Shown here: piece by piece, positions 27,205-36,350 of the stretch
Position numbering within the stretch: the first letter of the stretch is position 1
Layout of the letters: each line of letters begins with the position of its first letter
NCBI RefSeq assembly: GCF_001618175.1
Contig: NZ_LPXN01000095.1
Span: 1 to 47,873 of the forward strand
Direction of reading: 5' to 3'
DNA: 47,873 nt
DNA from: Oceanibaculum pacificum
GTDB taxonomy: Bacteria; Pseudomonadota; Alphaproteobacteria; Oceanibaculales; Oceanibaculaceae
Program-made: the position numbers and the translations under genes
The notes under the pieces: model-generated
Told to the model about the DNA's origin: nothing
What the model saw: the letters and a program-made list of their open reading frames with translations, nothing else
Databases searched by the model: none

Positions 27205-28338
27205 TCAGTCGCGATGCACGCGGGGCATGCGGCCGCTCATCATCAGCAGGATGTCGCTGCCGTTGGTCGCCTGCCAGCCGGCCAGGTCGCCCAGCGTGAT
27301 GGCATGATTGCCGGCGCGGCCCAGGATCACCACCTCGTCGCCGACGCGCGGGTTCGGCACCTCCGAGAGGTCGAGCACCGCATGTTCGGAGGAGACGCCC
27401 AGCACCGGGGCGACGCGGCCATTGACCAGCATATGGGCGGTCCGCCCGGCGATGGGCGCGCGGTTGCCGTCGGCCCGGCCGAACGGCACGACGCCGGTGG
27501 CGCCGGTGACTTTGAAGGCGTGCTTGCCGTGCAGGCCGGGCGTCTTGTCCGCCGCATCGGGCGAGACATGGATCAGCCGCGAGCGGACGGATTTCAGCAC
27601 CGGCTGCATGACGGACGGGTCGACCATGTCGGCCGGCAGCGGCGATTTGCCGTAGAGCAGCCCGCCGGGGGCCACCGCGTTGCAGCGGTCCTCGATGCCG
27701 GCCAGGATGCCGGCGCTGGAACGGGCCTGGGTGACCGGGATGGCGAGGCCTTCGGCACGCAGGGAATCGACGAAATCGTCGAACAGGTGGGTGCGGGCCT
27801 GCGCCCACTCGCGTTCCTCGGCATTGGTGAAGGGCAGGTGGGTGTATAGCCCTTCCAGCACGATGTTGGGCAGCGCCGTCACGGCATGGATGAAGGGCCG
27901 CGCATCCTTCAGCGCCATGCCCAGCCGGCCCAGGCCGCAATCCAGCTTGATGTAGATCTTGGTCGGTTCGCTGGCGGTGGCCGAGATTGCCTGCGCCAGT
28001 TCGATATTATGCACCGTCGGGATCAGCCGCTGCTCCAGCAGATCCGGCACGCCGCCGGGCAAAGTGCCGCCGAACATGACGATCTCGCAGTCCAGCCCGG
28101 CCCGGCGGATTGCCAGCGCATCCTCGAAGGAGCCGGTGGTCAGCGCCGGCGCGCCCAGCGCCAGCAGCCGCTTCGACACCGCCTCAATGCCGAGGCCATA
28201 GGCATTGCCCTTGACCGAGGCGATGACCCGGGTGCCGGGCGGCAGCAGGCCCTTCAGATAGCGGTAATTCGCGTCGAGCGCGGCGAGGTCGATTTCCATG
28301 AAAGTCGGGCGCGTGGGGGTCGGGGCGGTCGCGGTCAT
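27205..28338 (-). CDS. Divergent alanine-racemase-family PLP protein
   Basis: A 377-residue fold-type III PLP protein. The Schiff-base Lys43 lies in VKGNAYGLG, matching KANAYGHG of alanine racemase. By hand alignment with the Geobacillus enzyme, the PLP-nitrogen Arg219 is Gly226 (PGGLLYG), the catalytic Tyr265 is His270 (GLHGKH) and Tyr284 is Arg (FGRADG). A normal two-base alanine racemase is therefore doubtful; another racemase, epimerase or lyase on a different amino acid is possible. The start at 28338 has an AGGAA site. Divergent from the opine dehydrogenase gene and upstream of the ghrA-like gene. Overall about the usual length for the family. Confidence 0.85.
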   Translation of the reverse strand: MTATAPTPTRPTFMEIDLAALDANYRYLKGLLPPGTRVIASVKGNAYGLGIEAVSKRLLALGAPALTTGSFEDALAIRRAGLDCEIVMFGGTLPGGVPDLLEQRLIPTVHNIELAQAISATASEPTKIYIKLDCGLGRLGMALKDARPFIHAVTALPNIVLEGLYTHLPFTNAEEREWAQARTHLFDDFVDSLRAEGLAIPVTQARSSAGILAGIEDRCNAVAPGGLLYGKSPLPADMVDPSVMQPVLKSVRSRLIHVSPDAADKTPGLHGKHAFKVTGATGVVPFGRADGNRAPIAGRTAHMLVNGRVAPVLGVSSEHAVLDLSEVPNPRVGDEVVILGRAGNHAITLGDLAGWQATNGSDILLMMSGRMPRVHRD

Positions 28339-28380
28339 CGTCGGGTTCCTGAGCGGGAGAGGCGGGGTGGGGCGCATATC

Positions 28381-28453
28381 TCGCAAATGCGAAATTTAGC
28401 GTTGACGGGCAGCATGTCATCGCTAATGTATGGAGACCAGACAATTATTGTCT
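28381..28453 (+). promoter_or_regulatory. Divergent promoter region: sigma70-like elements and two palindromes before the opine dehydrogenase operon
   Basis: TTGACG at 28402-28407 is followed after about 16-17 bases by TAATGTAT (28424-28431), a plausible sigma70-type pair. A perfect 15-base palindrome, AGACAAT-T-ATTGTCT (28439-28453), sits at the predicted start of transcription, a repressor-like position. TCGCA-AA-TGCGA (28381-28392) is a second dyad nearer the racemase gene. GACCAGACAA (28435-28444) recurs exactly at 36351-36360 upstream of the island's gntR gene. Confidence 0.55.
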
Positions 28454-28502
28454 ATAAAGCAGTCAATAAGGCGTAAGCCACAGCGAATAGGGGACTTTAC
28501 GG

Positions 28503-29591
28503 ATGAAGGTTGCCATTCTCGGCGCCGGCAATGTCGCGCTCGCGACCGCCTATTATCTCGCCAGCACCGGCCATTCAGTGCAGCTATGGTCGCCCTTTCC
28601 GGAAGAGCGCGCGGCCCTGTCCGGCGGCCTGCTGACGGCCGAGGGCGTGCTGTCCGGCACGGCGGATATTGTCGTGGCGGCGCAGGCGGAGAGCTGTGTG
28701 GCGGATGCCGGCCTGATCGTGATCGCCGCCCCGGCCTTCGGCCACGAGCCGCTGATGGCGGCCATCGCCCCGCATGTGACGGCGGCGCAAACCGTGCTGA
28801 TCCACCCGGTGACCGGCCTCAGCTCGCTGCTGCTCTCGCGCCTGATGGCGGAGCGTGGCGTGGCCCCCACCATCGTCGACGCCTCGACCAGCCTGTTCAC
28901 CACCCGCCGCATCACGGCGAATTCGGTGCGCATCCTGAAGGTGAAGGACGTGATCGAGATCGCGGCCATTCCGGCGGCGCGGGGGCCGCAGGCCCTGGCT
29001 CTGCTGGAGGGGCTGTTCGGCAAGCGGTTCCGGCTGGAGCCGAACGCGTTGACCGTCTCGCTGAACAACCACAACCCGGTCTATCACGTGCCGCCGCTGC
29101 TGTGTAACCTCAGCCGCGCGGAACTCCAGGAAGACTGGATGATCTGGAAGGGCATCACCCCCGGCGTCGCCCGGCTGGTGAAGCTGGTCGATGACGAGCG
29201 GCTGGCGGTGGTGCGCCGCTACGGCACCAAGGAAGTTTCGGTCGCCGATTATTTCCGCCAGGCGCATGGCGCCATCGGCGCCGATCTGCCGGCGATCTTT
29301 CTGTCGGTGGCGGAGAAGCTGAAGGGCCCGATCGGCCCGCAGAGCTTCGAGCACCGATTCATGACCGAGGACGTGCCCTACGCGCTGGTCTTCTTCCTGT
29401 CGCTGGGCGAGGCCGCCGGCATCGACATGCCGATCACCCGCAATTTTATCGAGCTGACCTCGGCGCTGTACGAGCGCGACTTCATGGCCGAGGGGCATAC
29501 GCTGGACCGCCTGGGCCTTGGCGGGCTGACGCCGGACGCCATCGTCGCGCGCAGCATGAGCGGCTTTTCGGCTCCCCTGGCGGCGGAGTAA
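28503..29591 (+). CDS. NAD/NADP octopine/nopaline (opine) dehydrogenase family protein
   Basis: A 362-residue member of the opine dehydrogenase family, which reversibly joins an amino acid's nitrogen to a 2-oxoacid with NAD(P)H. The N-terminal Rossmann motif [21 protein letters not shown] (about 4-24) is followed by a helical catalytic domain with [11 protein letters not shown] (about 193-203), which contains the catalytic His of CENDH/octopine dehydrogenase. In a catabolic setting it would split an imported opine into amino acid and oxoacid. It begins the plus-strand operon with an importer directly downstream. Confidence 0.88.
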   Translation: MKVAILGAGNVALATAYYLASTGHSVQLWSPFPEERAALSGGLLTAEGVLSGTADIVVAAQAESCVADAGLIVIAAPAFGHEPLMAAIAPHVTAAQTVLIHPVTGLSSLLLSRLMAERGVAPTIVDASTSLFTTRRITANSVRILKVKDVIEIAAIPAARGPQALALLEGLFGKRFRLEPNALTVSLNNHNPVYHVPPLLCNLSRAELQEDWMIWKGITPGVARLVKLVDDERLAVVRRYGTKEVSVADYFRQAHGAIGADLPAIFLSVAEKLKGPIGPQSFEHRFMTEDVPYALVFFLSLGEAAGIDMPITRNFIELTSALYERDFMAEGHTLDRLGLGGLTPDAIVARSMSGFSAPLAAE

Positions 29592-29595
29592 GCCG

Positions 29596-30390
29596 ATGAC
29601 CGCAAGCAATCTCGCCACCGCCGCGTCGCCGGTCTCGCTGGCCAGCAAGCGCCCCGCCGCCGCCATCAAGATGCGCGGCGTGGTGAAGCGCTTCGGCGCG
29701 CTGGAAGTGCTGCGCGGCATCGACCTCACCATCGAGCGTGGCGAGGTGGTGGTGCTGTGCGGGCCCAGCGGATCGGGCAAGAGCACGCTGCTGCGCTGTA
29801 TCAACGGGCTGGAGGCCATCGCGCTGGGCGAGGTGATCGTCGAGGGCGAGCATGTGCGCTCCAAGGGCTCGAAGCTGGATACGCTCAATCCCCGCATCGG
29901 CATGGTGTTCCAGGCCTTCAACCTGTTCCCCCACCTCACCATCCTGCAGAACCTGATTCTGGCGCCGACCATGGTGCTGAAGGTGCCGCGCGCCGAGGCC
30001 ATCGAGCGCGCCCGCGCGCTGCTGGCGCGCGTCGGCATCGAGCAGAAGGCCGACGCCTTCCCCGACATGCTGTCCGGCGGCCAGCAGCAGCGCGCCGCCA
30101 TCGCCCGGGCGCTGGCGATGAATCCGGAGCTGATGCTGTTCGACGAGCCGACCTCGGCGCTCGATCCGGAGATGATTCACGAAGTTCTCGATGTGATGCG
30201 CGACCTCGCCCATGAAGGCATGACCATGGTGATCGTCACGCACGAGATGGGCTTCGCCCGCGAGGTCGCCAGCCGCGTCGTCTTCATGGACGAAGGGCTG
30301 ATCGTCGAGCAGGCGAAGCCGGATGCGTTCTTCTCGAAACCCCGGGAAGAACGGACCAAGCAATTCATCGGGAAGATTCTAGCCCGTTGA
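29596..30390 (+). CDS. Polar amino-acid ABC transporter, ATP-binding protein (island A)
   Basis: A 264-residue GlnQ/HisP-type ATPase. Walker A GPSGSGKS is at about 56-63, signature LSGGQQQR at about 156-163, Walker [15 protein letters not shown] follows, and the switch His is in [10 protein letters not shown]. It powers the permeases encoded at 31351 and 32094. It begins 4 bases after the opine dehydrogenase stop, suggesting coupled translation and a role in importing that enzyme's substrate. A 24-residue N-terminal extension precedes the usual start of the domain. Confidence 0.93.
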   Translation: MTASNLATAASPVSLASKRPAAAIKMRGVVKRFGALEVLRGIDLTIERGEVVVLCGPSGSGKSTLLRCINGLEAIALGEVIVEGEHVRSKGSKLDTLNPRIGMVFQAFNLFPHLTILQNLILAPTMVLKVPRAEAIERARALLARVGIEQKADAFPDMLSGGQQQRAAIARALAMNPELMLFDEPTSALDPEMIHEVLDVMRDLAHEGMTMVIVTHEMGFAREVASRVVFMDEGLIVEQAKPDAFFSKPREERTKQFIGKILAR

Positions 30391-30448
30391 AAAAGAACAA
30401 GAAAAACACCCGTCAATCAACAACAAGCACGATGAACAGGAGGCCATG

Positions 30449-31285
30449 ATGATACGCAAATTACCCTTTGCCGCGGCACTGCTGGGGGCGGTTCTCTTCA
30501 CCGGCGCCGCCATGGCGCAGAGCATGATCGAGGAGGTCAAGGAGCGCGGCGTGATCCGCGTCGGCGTGAAGAACGACGCGCCCTATCTGGGCTTCACCGA
30601 CGATAAGGGGCAGTTGGACGGCTTCGAGATCGACCTGGCCAAGGACATCGCGAAACGGCTGGGCGTGAAGATCGAGTTCGAGCCGGTGAAGGCCTCGAAC
30701 CGCGTGCAGCTGCTGCAACAAAAGCGCATCGATCTGATCATCGCCACGGTCAGCCATTACCGCAACCGCGACAAGGTGGTCGATTTCACCATCCCCTACC
30801 TCTACACGCCGCAGACTTTGCTGGTGAAGAAGGGTAGCGGCATCAAGACCGTGGCCGATCTTGAGGGCAAGCGCGTCGGCCTCGACGCCGGTTCGGGCAG
30901 CGTGAAGAAGCTGCCGCTGGTGCAGCCCAAGGTGACGATCCAGACCTACCAGAACTGGCCGGAAGCCTTCTTTGCCCTGCAGCGCGGCCTGGTCGACGCG
31001 GTGGCGACCGACAACATCCTGCTGGCCGGCCTGCGCGCCGCAGCCCCCAATCCGGAGGAGTTCGAGCTGCTCGGCAAGGCGGGCTTCTATGGCGGCGGCT
31101 TCTACGCGGCGGCGGTGCGCGAGGATGATTCCAAGTCCCGCGACGCCATCAACTTCCTGCTGCAGGATCAGTGGCGCGACGGCACCTGGATGACGCTGTT
31201 CAACAAATGGCTGGGCAGCGAGTCGAAGCTGAAGATGACCCTGGCCGATTTCGGCGACTTCACCGTGCCCGACTGGGACGATTGA
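30449..31285 (+). CDS. Family 3 amino-acid ABC transporter substrate-binding protein (island A)
   Basis: A 278-residue periplasmic binding protein with a Sec signal (IRKLPFAAALLGAVLFTGAAMAQ). The SBP_bac_3 features include GVIRVGVKNDAPYLGFTD, DGFEIDLAKDIAKRLG and ASNRVQLLQQKRIDLIIATVS, where Arg normally contacts the ligand carboxylate. Two ATGs are adjacent (30446 and 30449); AGGAGG ends only 2 bases before the first and 5 before the second, so the second was chosen. The ligand is unknown; neighbours suggest an amino acid or opine. Confidence 0.93.
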   Translation: MIRKLPFAAALLGAVLFTGAAMAQSMIEEVKERGVIRVGVKNDAPYLGFTDDKGQLDGFEIDLAKDIAKRLGVKIEFEPVKASNRVQLLQQKRIDLIIATVSHYRNRDKVVDFTIPYLYTPQTLLVKKGSGIKTVADLEGKRVGLDAGSGSVKKLPLVQPKVTIQTYQNWPEAFFALQRGLVDAVATDNILLAGLRAAAPNPEEFELLGKAGFYGGGFYAAAVREDDSKSRDAINFLLQDQWRDGTWMTLFNKWLGSESKLKMTLADFGDFTVPDWDD

Positions 31286-31295
31286 CCATGCGGCG

Positions 31296-31316
31296 GCCGG
31301 GGCTTCGCGCCCCGGC
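31296..31316 (+). promoter_or_regulatory. Intercistronic GC-rich hairpin after the island A binding-protein gene
   Basis: GCCGGGGC (31296-31303) and GCCCCGGC (31309-31316) form a perfect 8-base stem with a TTCGC loop, 10 bases after the binding-protein stop and before the permease genes. No T-run follows, so it is more likely to protect the 3' end of the highly needed binding-protein message or cause partial readthrough than to end transcription. Confidence 0.6.
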
Positions 31317-31350
31317 TATCCGCCCTTGCCCTTTCGGCTGGAGATAGGCC

Positions 31351-32097
31351 GTGAATACCGATTTCAGCATTCTCTGGGGCGATCCTGGCACTCTCATCCT
31401 CTCCGGGCTGGTGGTGACGGTGAAGCTGGCGCTGTGCGCCTTCGCGCTGGCCATCATCATCGGTGTCGTCATGGGCACGCTGCGCTGGATCGGCTGGCGC
31501 GCGGTGGAGCCGTTCTGCTGGGTCTATATCGAATTCTGTCGCAACACGCCGCCGGTGGTGCAGCTGCTGTTCTGGTATTTCTCGGCCTCCTTCGTGCTGC
31601 CGATGCCGGTCTTCATGTTTCTGCGCGACTTCGGCTACGAGTTCGGCGCGGCGGTCATAGCCCTGGCCTTCTATCACGGCGCGTTTTACGCCGAAGTGGT
31701 GCGCGCCGGCCTGAACGCGGTGCCCAAGGGCCAGTTCGAGGCGGCGCGCGCGCTGGGGCTGGGCTTTTTGCAATCGCTGCGCCGGGTGGCTTTTCCGCAG
31801 GCGATCCGCGTGCTGGTCCCGCCGCTGGTGAACGAGACCACGGCGCTGATCAAGAACACCTCGCTGGCGATGGCCATCGGCGTGGCGGAAATGACTTTCC
31901 AGTACCGCGCCATCGATAATTTCATGTTCCGCGGGATCGAGGCGCTGACCGTCATCACCGTGCTGTACGTCATCCTGTGCCTGATCGCCGCCTGGCTCGG
32001 CCGGCTGATGAACGGCTATCTCTCCAAGCATCTGCACGCCCGCAACGCGACGGCCATTGCCGACCGCCAGATCGTCGGCGGGGAGATCATCCGATGA
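31351..32097 (+). CDS. Amino-acid ABC transporter permease 1 (island A)
   Basis: A 248-residue His/Glu/Gln/Arg-type permease with about five helices and the EAA coupling loop FEAARALGLGFLQSLRRVAFPQA. It starts with GTG, preceded by GGAGATAGG. Its stop overlaps the start of permease 2 by ATGA, so the two are translationally coupled and probably pair as a heterodimer. Confidence 0.93.
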   Translation: MNTDFSILWGDPGTLILSGLVVTVKLALCAFALAIIIGVVMGTLRWIGWRAVEPFCWVYIEFCRNTPPVVQLLFWYFSASFVLPMPVFMFLRDFGYEFGAAVIALAFYHGAFYAEVVRAGLNAVPKGQFEAARALGLGFLQSLRRVAFPQAIRVLVPPLVNETTALIKNTSLAMAIGVAEMTFQYRAIDNFMFRGIEALTVITVLYVILCLIAAWLGRLMNGYLSKHLHARNATAIADRQIVGGEIIR

Positions 32098-32804
32098 TGG
32101 ATAATTGGGCCCGCGTCTGGACCCCCGCCAACTGGGAAAGGCTGCTGGTCGGCGATTTGTTCAACCGGGGCGAGATCGGCGGCCTGGCGCTGACATTGTG
32201 CATCGGCCTGCTGGCCATTGCCGGCTCGACGGTGATCGGCGCGGTGGTCGGCATCATGCGCGCCTCCGACCGCAAGGCGCTGAACCTGCCGGCGACTTTG
32301 TATGTGCAGAGCTTCCGCAACGTGCCGCTGCTGATCCTGGTGTTCTGGGCGTACTTCCTGCCGCCGGTCTTCGGCATCCAGACCTCCAAATTCCTCAGCG
32401 TGCTGGTGGCGCTGACGCTGTTCACCGGGGCCTATATCGCCGAGATCGTGCAGGGCGGCATCCGCTCGGTCGCGGCGGCGAATCTGGAGGCGGCGCGGGT
32501 GCTGGGGCTGACGCCCCGGCAGATCCAGTTCTGGGTCGTGCTGCCGCAGGCCTTCTTCAACATGCTGCCGGCCCTGGCCGGCCGCTACGTGGTTTCGATG
32601 AAGAACACGTCGCTGGCCTTCCTGATCGGCCTGATGGATCTGACCGAGATCGGCAAGCAGATCGGCGCGCGGCTGATGACCTCCCCGGTCGAGGTCTATC
32701 TGACCATCCTGCTGATCTATTTCGTGGTGAATCGCGGCCTCGTCATGTGCCTGAGGCTGCTGGAGAACAGACAGAGTTTCAACCGACTGTTTCTGCGCAT
32801 CTAG
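32094..32804 (+). CDS. Amino-acid ABC transporter permease 2 (island A)
   Basis: A 236-residue permease with the EAA loop LEAARVLGLTPRQIQFWVVLPQA and about five membrane helices. The ATG at 32094 overlaps the previous stop; a second ATG follows immediately at 32097. The in-frame extension to 31977 is noise over permease 1. Completes a four-gene importer made of ATPase, binding protein and two permeases. Confidence 0.93.
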   Translation: MMDNWARVWTPANWERLLVGDLFNRGEIGGLALTLCIGLLAIAGSTVIGAVVGIMRASDRKALNLPATLYVQSFRNVPLLILVFWAYFLPPVFGIQTSKFLSVLVALTLFTGAYIAEIVQGGIRSVAAANLEAARVLGLTPRQIQFWVVLPQAFFNMLPALAGRYVVSMKNTSLAFLIGLMDLTEIGKQIGARLMTSPVEVYLTILLIYFVVNRGLVMCLRLLENRQSFNRLFLRI

Positions 32805-32910
32805 CGCCGGAAGACGGCCTTGAAAAGCCGCGAGCCGCCATCCCGGCGCTTCGCGGCGCGGAGAAGTGCGCTCTACGCACGGCTTAAGAAAGCATGAGGA
32901 GTACCTGAAA

Positions 32911-34248
32911 ATGGATCGCAGCCAAGCAAAGCAGATCGTCACGGACTGGGTGTTTCCGACCGTCAAGTCCAGCTATATGGGCGGTCTCGAAGACCGGCCC
33001 ATCCTGGCCAAGTCGGAAGGTCAGACCGTCACCGACACCGACGGCAAGACCTATCTGGATTTCCAGTCCGGCCAGATGGGCGCGGCCCTGGGCCATCAGC
33101 ATCCGCGGATCGTGAAGAAGATCACGGAGACGATGAAGACCCTGTTCCACGCCTCCAACACCATGCTGAACGTGCCGCGCCTGAAGCTGCACGAGACGCT
33201 AGGCAAGGTGCTGCCGAAGCCGCTGAAGCGCTCGCTGTTCCTGGTCAGCGGCAGCGATTCGATCGAGGCGTCGATCGACCTGGCGCGCAAGGCGACCGGC
33301 GGCATGGACATGCTGGGCTTCCATTCCGGCCTGCACGGCTCGACCTCCTACCTCACCCGGTCGATGTCCTTCGCCTGGAGCCGCCGCAAGCATACCGTCG
33401 TTGCCCCGGCGACCTCCTCGATCATGACGCCGAACTGCTATCGCTGCCCGCTGAAGCTGGAGCATCCGACCTGCGAATTCGCCTGCATGAAGATCAGCCT
33501 GGAACTGGCGGACGCCAATTTCACCTCGCAGCCGGCCGGCTTCATCGGCGAGCCGGTATTGAGCGCTGGCGGCGTCATCGTGCCGCCCAAGGGCTACTTC
33601 AAGGCGCTGCGCAAGGAGCTGGACAAGCGCGGCATGCTGATGATCTTCGACGAATCGCAGACCGGCCTCGGCAAGATGGGCCATATGTTCGGCTTCCAGC
33701 TGCATGAGGGCGTGACGCCGGACATCATGACCCTGTCGAAGCATTTCGGCGGCGGCCTGCCGATCAGCGCCGTGGTCACCTCCGACGAGATCGCCCAGAA
33801 GGCGGTGAATAATGGCTATTTCGCCACCCGTTCGCACGCCACCGACCCGCTGCTCTGCGCCGCCGGCGAGGAGAGCGTGAATATCGTCGTGGAAGAGGAT
33901 ATGCCCGGCAAGGCGCTGCGCATCGAGAAGCGCATCAAGGCCGCGCTGGAGGAAATGGCGAAGGAGATCGATCTGATCGGCGACATTCGCGGTCATGGCG
34001 TGCTGATCGGCATTGAGCTGGTGACCGACCGGGCGAAGAAGACCCCGGCCGACGCCGCGACCGAGCAGGTGGCGCAGGCCTGCCTGGATGCCGGGCTGAT
34101 CTTCCAGGTGCGCGGCTATCAGGGCACCAAGAACATCATCCGCCTGGTGCCGCCGATGACCAGCACCGATGCCGAGGTCGACCGCGCCATGTCGATCATC
34201 CGCGACGCGCTGCTGGTGGCCCAGAAATCCACCGCCGCGGCAGCCTGA
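32911..34248 (+). CDS. Class III PLP aminotransferase, 2,2-dialkylglycine decarboxylase-like
   Basis: A 445-residue fold-type I PLP enzyme. The Schiff-base Lys277 is in TLSKHFGGGLPISAVVTS, and the PLP-nitrogen Asp247 in FDESQTGLGKMG. This segment, EPVLSAGGVIVPPKGY and the C-terminal IGDIRGHGVLIGIELVTDR and IIRLVPPMT resemble 2,2-dialkylglycine decarboxylase, which decarboxylates alpha,alpha-dialkyl amino acids and transaminates pyruvate. A Cys-rich CYRCPLKLEHPTC is common in class III enzymes. A plain transaminase is the alternative. The ATG at 32911 has AGGAG upstream. It lies 106 bases after the importer genes. Confidence 0.85.
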   Translation: MDRSQAKQIVTDWVFPTVKSSYMGGLEDRPILAKSEGQTVTDTDGKTYLDFQSGQMGAALGHQHPRIVKKITETMKTLFHASNTMLNVPRLKLHETLGKVLPKPLKRSLFLVSGSDSIEASIDLARKATGGMDMLGFHSGLHGSTSYLTRSMSFAWSRRKHTVVAPATSSIMTPNCYRCPLKLEHPTCEFACMKISLELADANFTSQPAGFIGEPVLSAGGVIVPPKGYFKALRKELDKRGMLMIFDESQTGLGKMGHMFGFQLHEGVTPDIMTLSKHFGGGLPISAVVTSDEIAQKAVNNGYFATRSHATDPLLCAAGEESVNIVVEEDMPGKALRIEKRIKAALEEMAKEIDLIGDIRGHGVLIGIELVTDRAKKTPADAATEQVAQACLDAGLIFQVRGYQGTKNIIRLVPPMTSTDAEVDRAMSIIRDALLVAQKSTAAAA

Positions 34249-34259
34249 GGGAGAGGGCG

Positions 34260-35540
34260 ATGAAAGCAGCGACGCAAGAGAAACCCGCCCTTCGCACGGA
34301 CCGGTTCGGCAATGTCGTCGATCCCACGGTCGGCTATGCGCGCGGCGCGATCCTGACGGGCGAGCTGGCGGAATCGCTCCGCCAGCAGCGCGCCTACGGC
34401 ATCGTGCGCGAGCGCTACGCCCGGCTGGGGGATGCGGGCATCTTCAACCTGACCGGTTTGATCCGCGCCTTCCCGCTGGAGGATTCGGACGACGAGGCGA
34501 TGCGCTCCTACGTGCATTTCATCGCCCGCTCGCAGAACGAGCTGGAATCGCTGGCGCTGGCCCGGATGGGCGGGGGCGTGGAAACCCATGCCGGCTTCCT
34601 GGCCACGCGCATCACCGCCGGCATGCTGGCGGTGATGCTCACCCTGCTGAAGCCGGGGGATCGCGTGCTTTCCCTGGTCGCCGACGACAGGTCGCATCCG
34701 TCGGTCCGCCAGGCGGTGGTGCTGGCCGGCGGCCGGTTCGAGGAGTTCACCGATCCCGACGCCTATGCCGAGGCCATCGCCACCGGCGATGCGCCGCGCA
34801 TGGCGGTGTTCACCGCCATCTCGCCCTCGAAGAAGCATCTGGTCCAGCCCATCGTCGAGAAGGCGGCGGCGCTGGCCAAGGCGAAGGGCGCGCTGATCGT
34901 CATTGACGATGCGCATATGGCGGCGCGCATCTCGCTCTATGACGAATCGCCGGGTCTGGCCCTGGCCGGGGCGGATATCGCCGTCTGGTCGCTGGACAAG
35001 CATCTGGGCGGGCCGCGCTCCGGCTTCGTCGCCGGCAAGCAGGCGCTGATCGCGCCGATCAAGGCGCGGGCGCTGGCGCTGGGCGTCGAGGCCCAGCTTG
35101 GCCAGTATCTGGCCGCCGTGCATGCGGTGGAACGGTTCGATCCGGAACCGATCCGCGCCGCCGCCCGCATGTCGGAAACCATCCTGGAGGCGCTGCGGCC
35201 GGAGCTGGGGGACAAGGTCTATCTGGCCGGGGCCGGCATTGCCGTGGGCGGCGAGGATATGCTGGAGCTGGCCATGCGCCGCTCCAACATGCAGGCCAGC
35301 GCCCTGGTGCCCATCGAGGCGGTGGCCTATGCCTCCATGCGGGTGCTGGCGGAACATGGCGGGGTGATGATCCCGGCCGTCGGCATGCCGGGCGCGGCCT
35401 GCACCTTCCGCATCATGATGTATCCCGACGGGATGCGCATGGGCGAGCAGCGCATCCTGGCCGCCTGGCGCACCGCCATCGACGGGCTGAGCGCCGCCCT
35501 CGACGACCGCGCCCAGGTCGCCGCCTGGCTGCAATCCTAG
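34260..35540 (+). CDS. Fold-type I PLP-dependent enzyme, SelA/DgaE-like
   Basis: A 426-residue protein with a fold-type I PLP domain. VIDDAHMAAR (about 214-223) supplies the Asp that contacts PLP, and VWSLDKHLGGPRSGFVAGK places the Schiff-base Lys247 in a DKxLGGP context typical of the SelA, DgaE (D-glucosaminate-6-phosphate ammonia-lyase) and YhfS group. It is not a selenocysteine enzyme by context. Likely roles are a lyase, ammonia-lyase or aminotransferase step in island A. It begins 11 bases after the class III gene and its end overlaps the convergent gntR gene by four bases. Precise activity unknown. Confidence 0.72.
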   Translation: MKAATQEKPALRTDRFGNVVDPTVGYARGAILTGELAESLRQQRAYGIVRERYARLGDAGIFNLTGLIRAFPLEDSDDEAMRSYVHFIARSQNELESLALARMGGGVETHAGFLATRITAGMLAVMLTLLKPGDRVLSLVADDRSHPSVRQAVVLAGGRFEEFTDPDAYAEAIATGDAPRMAVFTAISPSKKHLVQPIVEKAAALAKAKGALIVIDDAHMAARISLYDESPGLALAGADIAVWSLDKHLGGPRSGFVAGKQALIAPIKARALALGVEAQLGQYLAAVHAVERFDPEPIRAAARMSETILEALRPELGDKVYLAGAGIAVGGEDMLELAMRRSNMQASALVPIEAVAYASMRVLAEHGGVMIPAVGMPGAACTFRIMMYPDGMRMGEQRILAAWRTAIDGLSAALDDRAQVAAWLQS

Positions 35541-36262
35541 GAGGCCAGCTTCAGCGAGTAGTAATACCGGTCGGCGCGGTAGTGGGATCGGAACAGGACC
35601 ACGGAATGTCCCGCCTCATCCAGGAAATGCCGCATGATGTAGAGCAGCGGCGCGCCGACCGCGATATCCAGCATTTCCGCCAGGCCGGTATCGGCCACCT
35701 GGGCCTCGATGCGCTGGTAATCCTCCCACACCTCCAGGCCCAGCGTGCCGCGCAGCTCGCGCAGGACCGAGGTATGGCTGAGGTCGAGCTTGGCGATCTG
35801 CACCCCCAGCTCCAGCGACATGAAGGCCTCGTGATGGGCGAAGGGCGTGCCCTCGTAATGCCGCAGCCGCGCGATGCGGTAGATCATCTCCGTCGGCGCG
35901 GGGCGCAGCATCTGCTCCACGGCCGGCGGGGCGACGATGGGGCCTTTCTCCAGCACCGTGGCCTCGGTGTTGAATTTCAGGTCGCTGAAATCCTCCGACA
36001 TGCCGGTCAGCCGGTGTTCGGTCAGCGCCGGCGGCAGCTTGGACACGAAGGTGCCCTGACCGCGCTGGCGAGTGATCATGCCGTCTTCCTCCAGCCCCTT
36101 CAGCGCTTCGCGGATGGTCTCGCGGCTGACGCCGAATTCGCTGCTCAGCCTGGTCTCGGTGGGAAGCTGGCTGCCGACGCTCATCTCCCGCTCGATCCGC
36201 CGGACCAGCATTTCACGGACCTGCAGATATTTCGGATAGGGGTTGAAGAAGCGTTTGCTCAT
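35537..36262 (-). CDS. GntR-family regulator with UTRA domain (HutC-type)
   Basis: A 241-residue regulator with an N-terminal winged helix (about 8-72, TETRLSSEFGVSRETIREALKGLEEDGMI) and a C-terminal UTRA effector domain (about 95-238) typical of HutC/FarR. It normally represses uptake or catabolic genes until its ligand binds. Convergent with the SelA-like gene and downstream of iclR on the same strand. Its upstream region contains GACCAGACAA, identical to part of the palindrome at the opine dehydrogenase promoter, so it is the best candidate regulator of island A. Confidence 0.93.
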   Translation of the reverse strand: MSKRFFNPYPKYLQVREMLVRRIEREMSVGSQLPTETRLSSEFGVSRETIREALKGLEEDGMITRQRGQGTFVSKLPPALTEHRLTGMSEDFSDLKFNTEATVLEKGPIVAPPAVEQMLRPAPTEMIYRIARLRHYEGTPFAHHEAFMSLELGVQIAKLDLSHTSVLRELRGTLGLEVWEDYQRIEAQVADTGLAEMLDIAVGAPLLYIMRHFLDEAGHSVVLFRSHYRADRYYYSLKLAS

Positions 36263-36350
36263 GCGGTGTCGTCTCCCGTCTCAGGCCATCTTACACGCGT
36301 GGCGCTTGAAGTCGGGGTTATATGGCGCGGAATACCGCCGGAGTCTAGCC

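Noticed and set aside
26057-27940. 627-codon minus-strand frame ending in KdpF
   Set aside because: Only the last 29 codons match a real protein (KdpF); the rest is out-of-frame reading of the GhrA-like and racemase genes.
34260-35540. Call as selenocysteine synthase SelA
   Set aside because: The PLP-lysine context is SelA-like, but no selB, selD or selenocysteine tRNA is nearby, and the gene is coupled to amino-acid catabolic genes.
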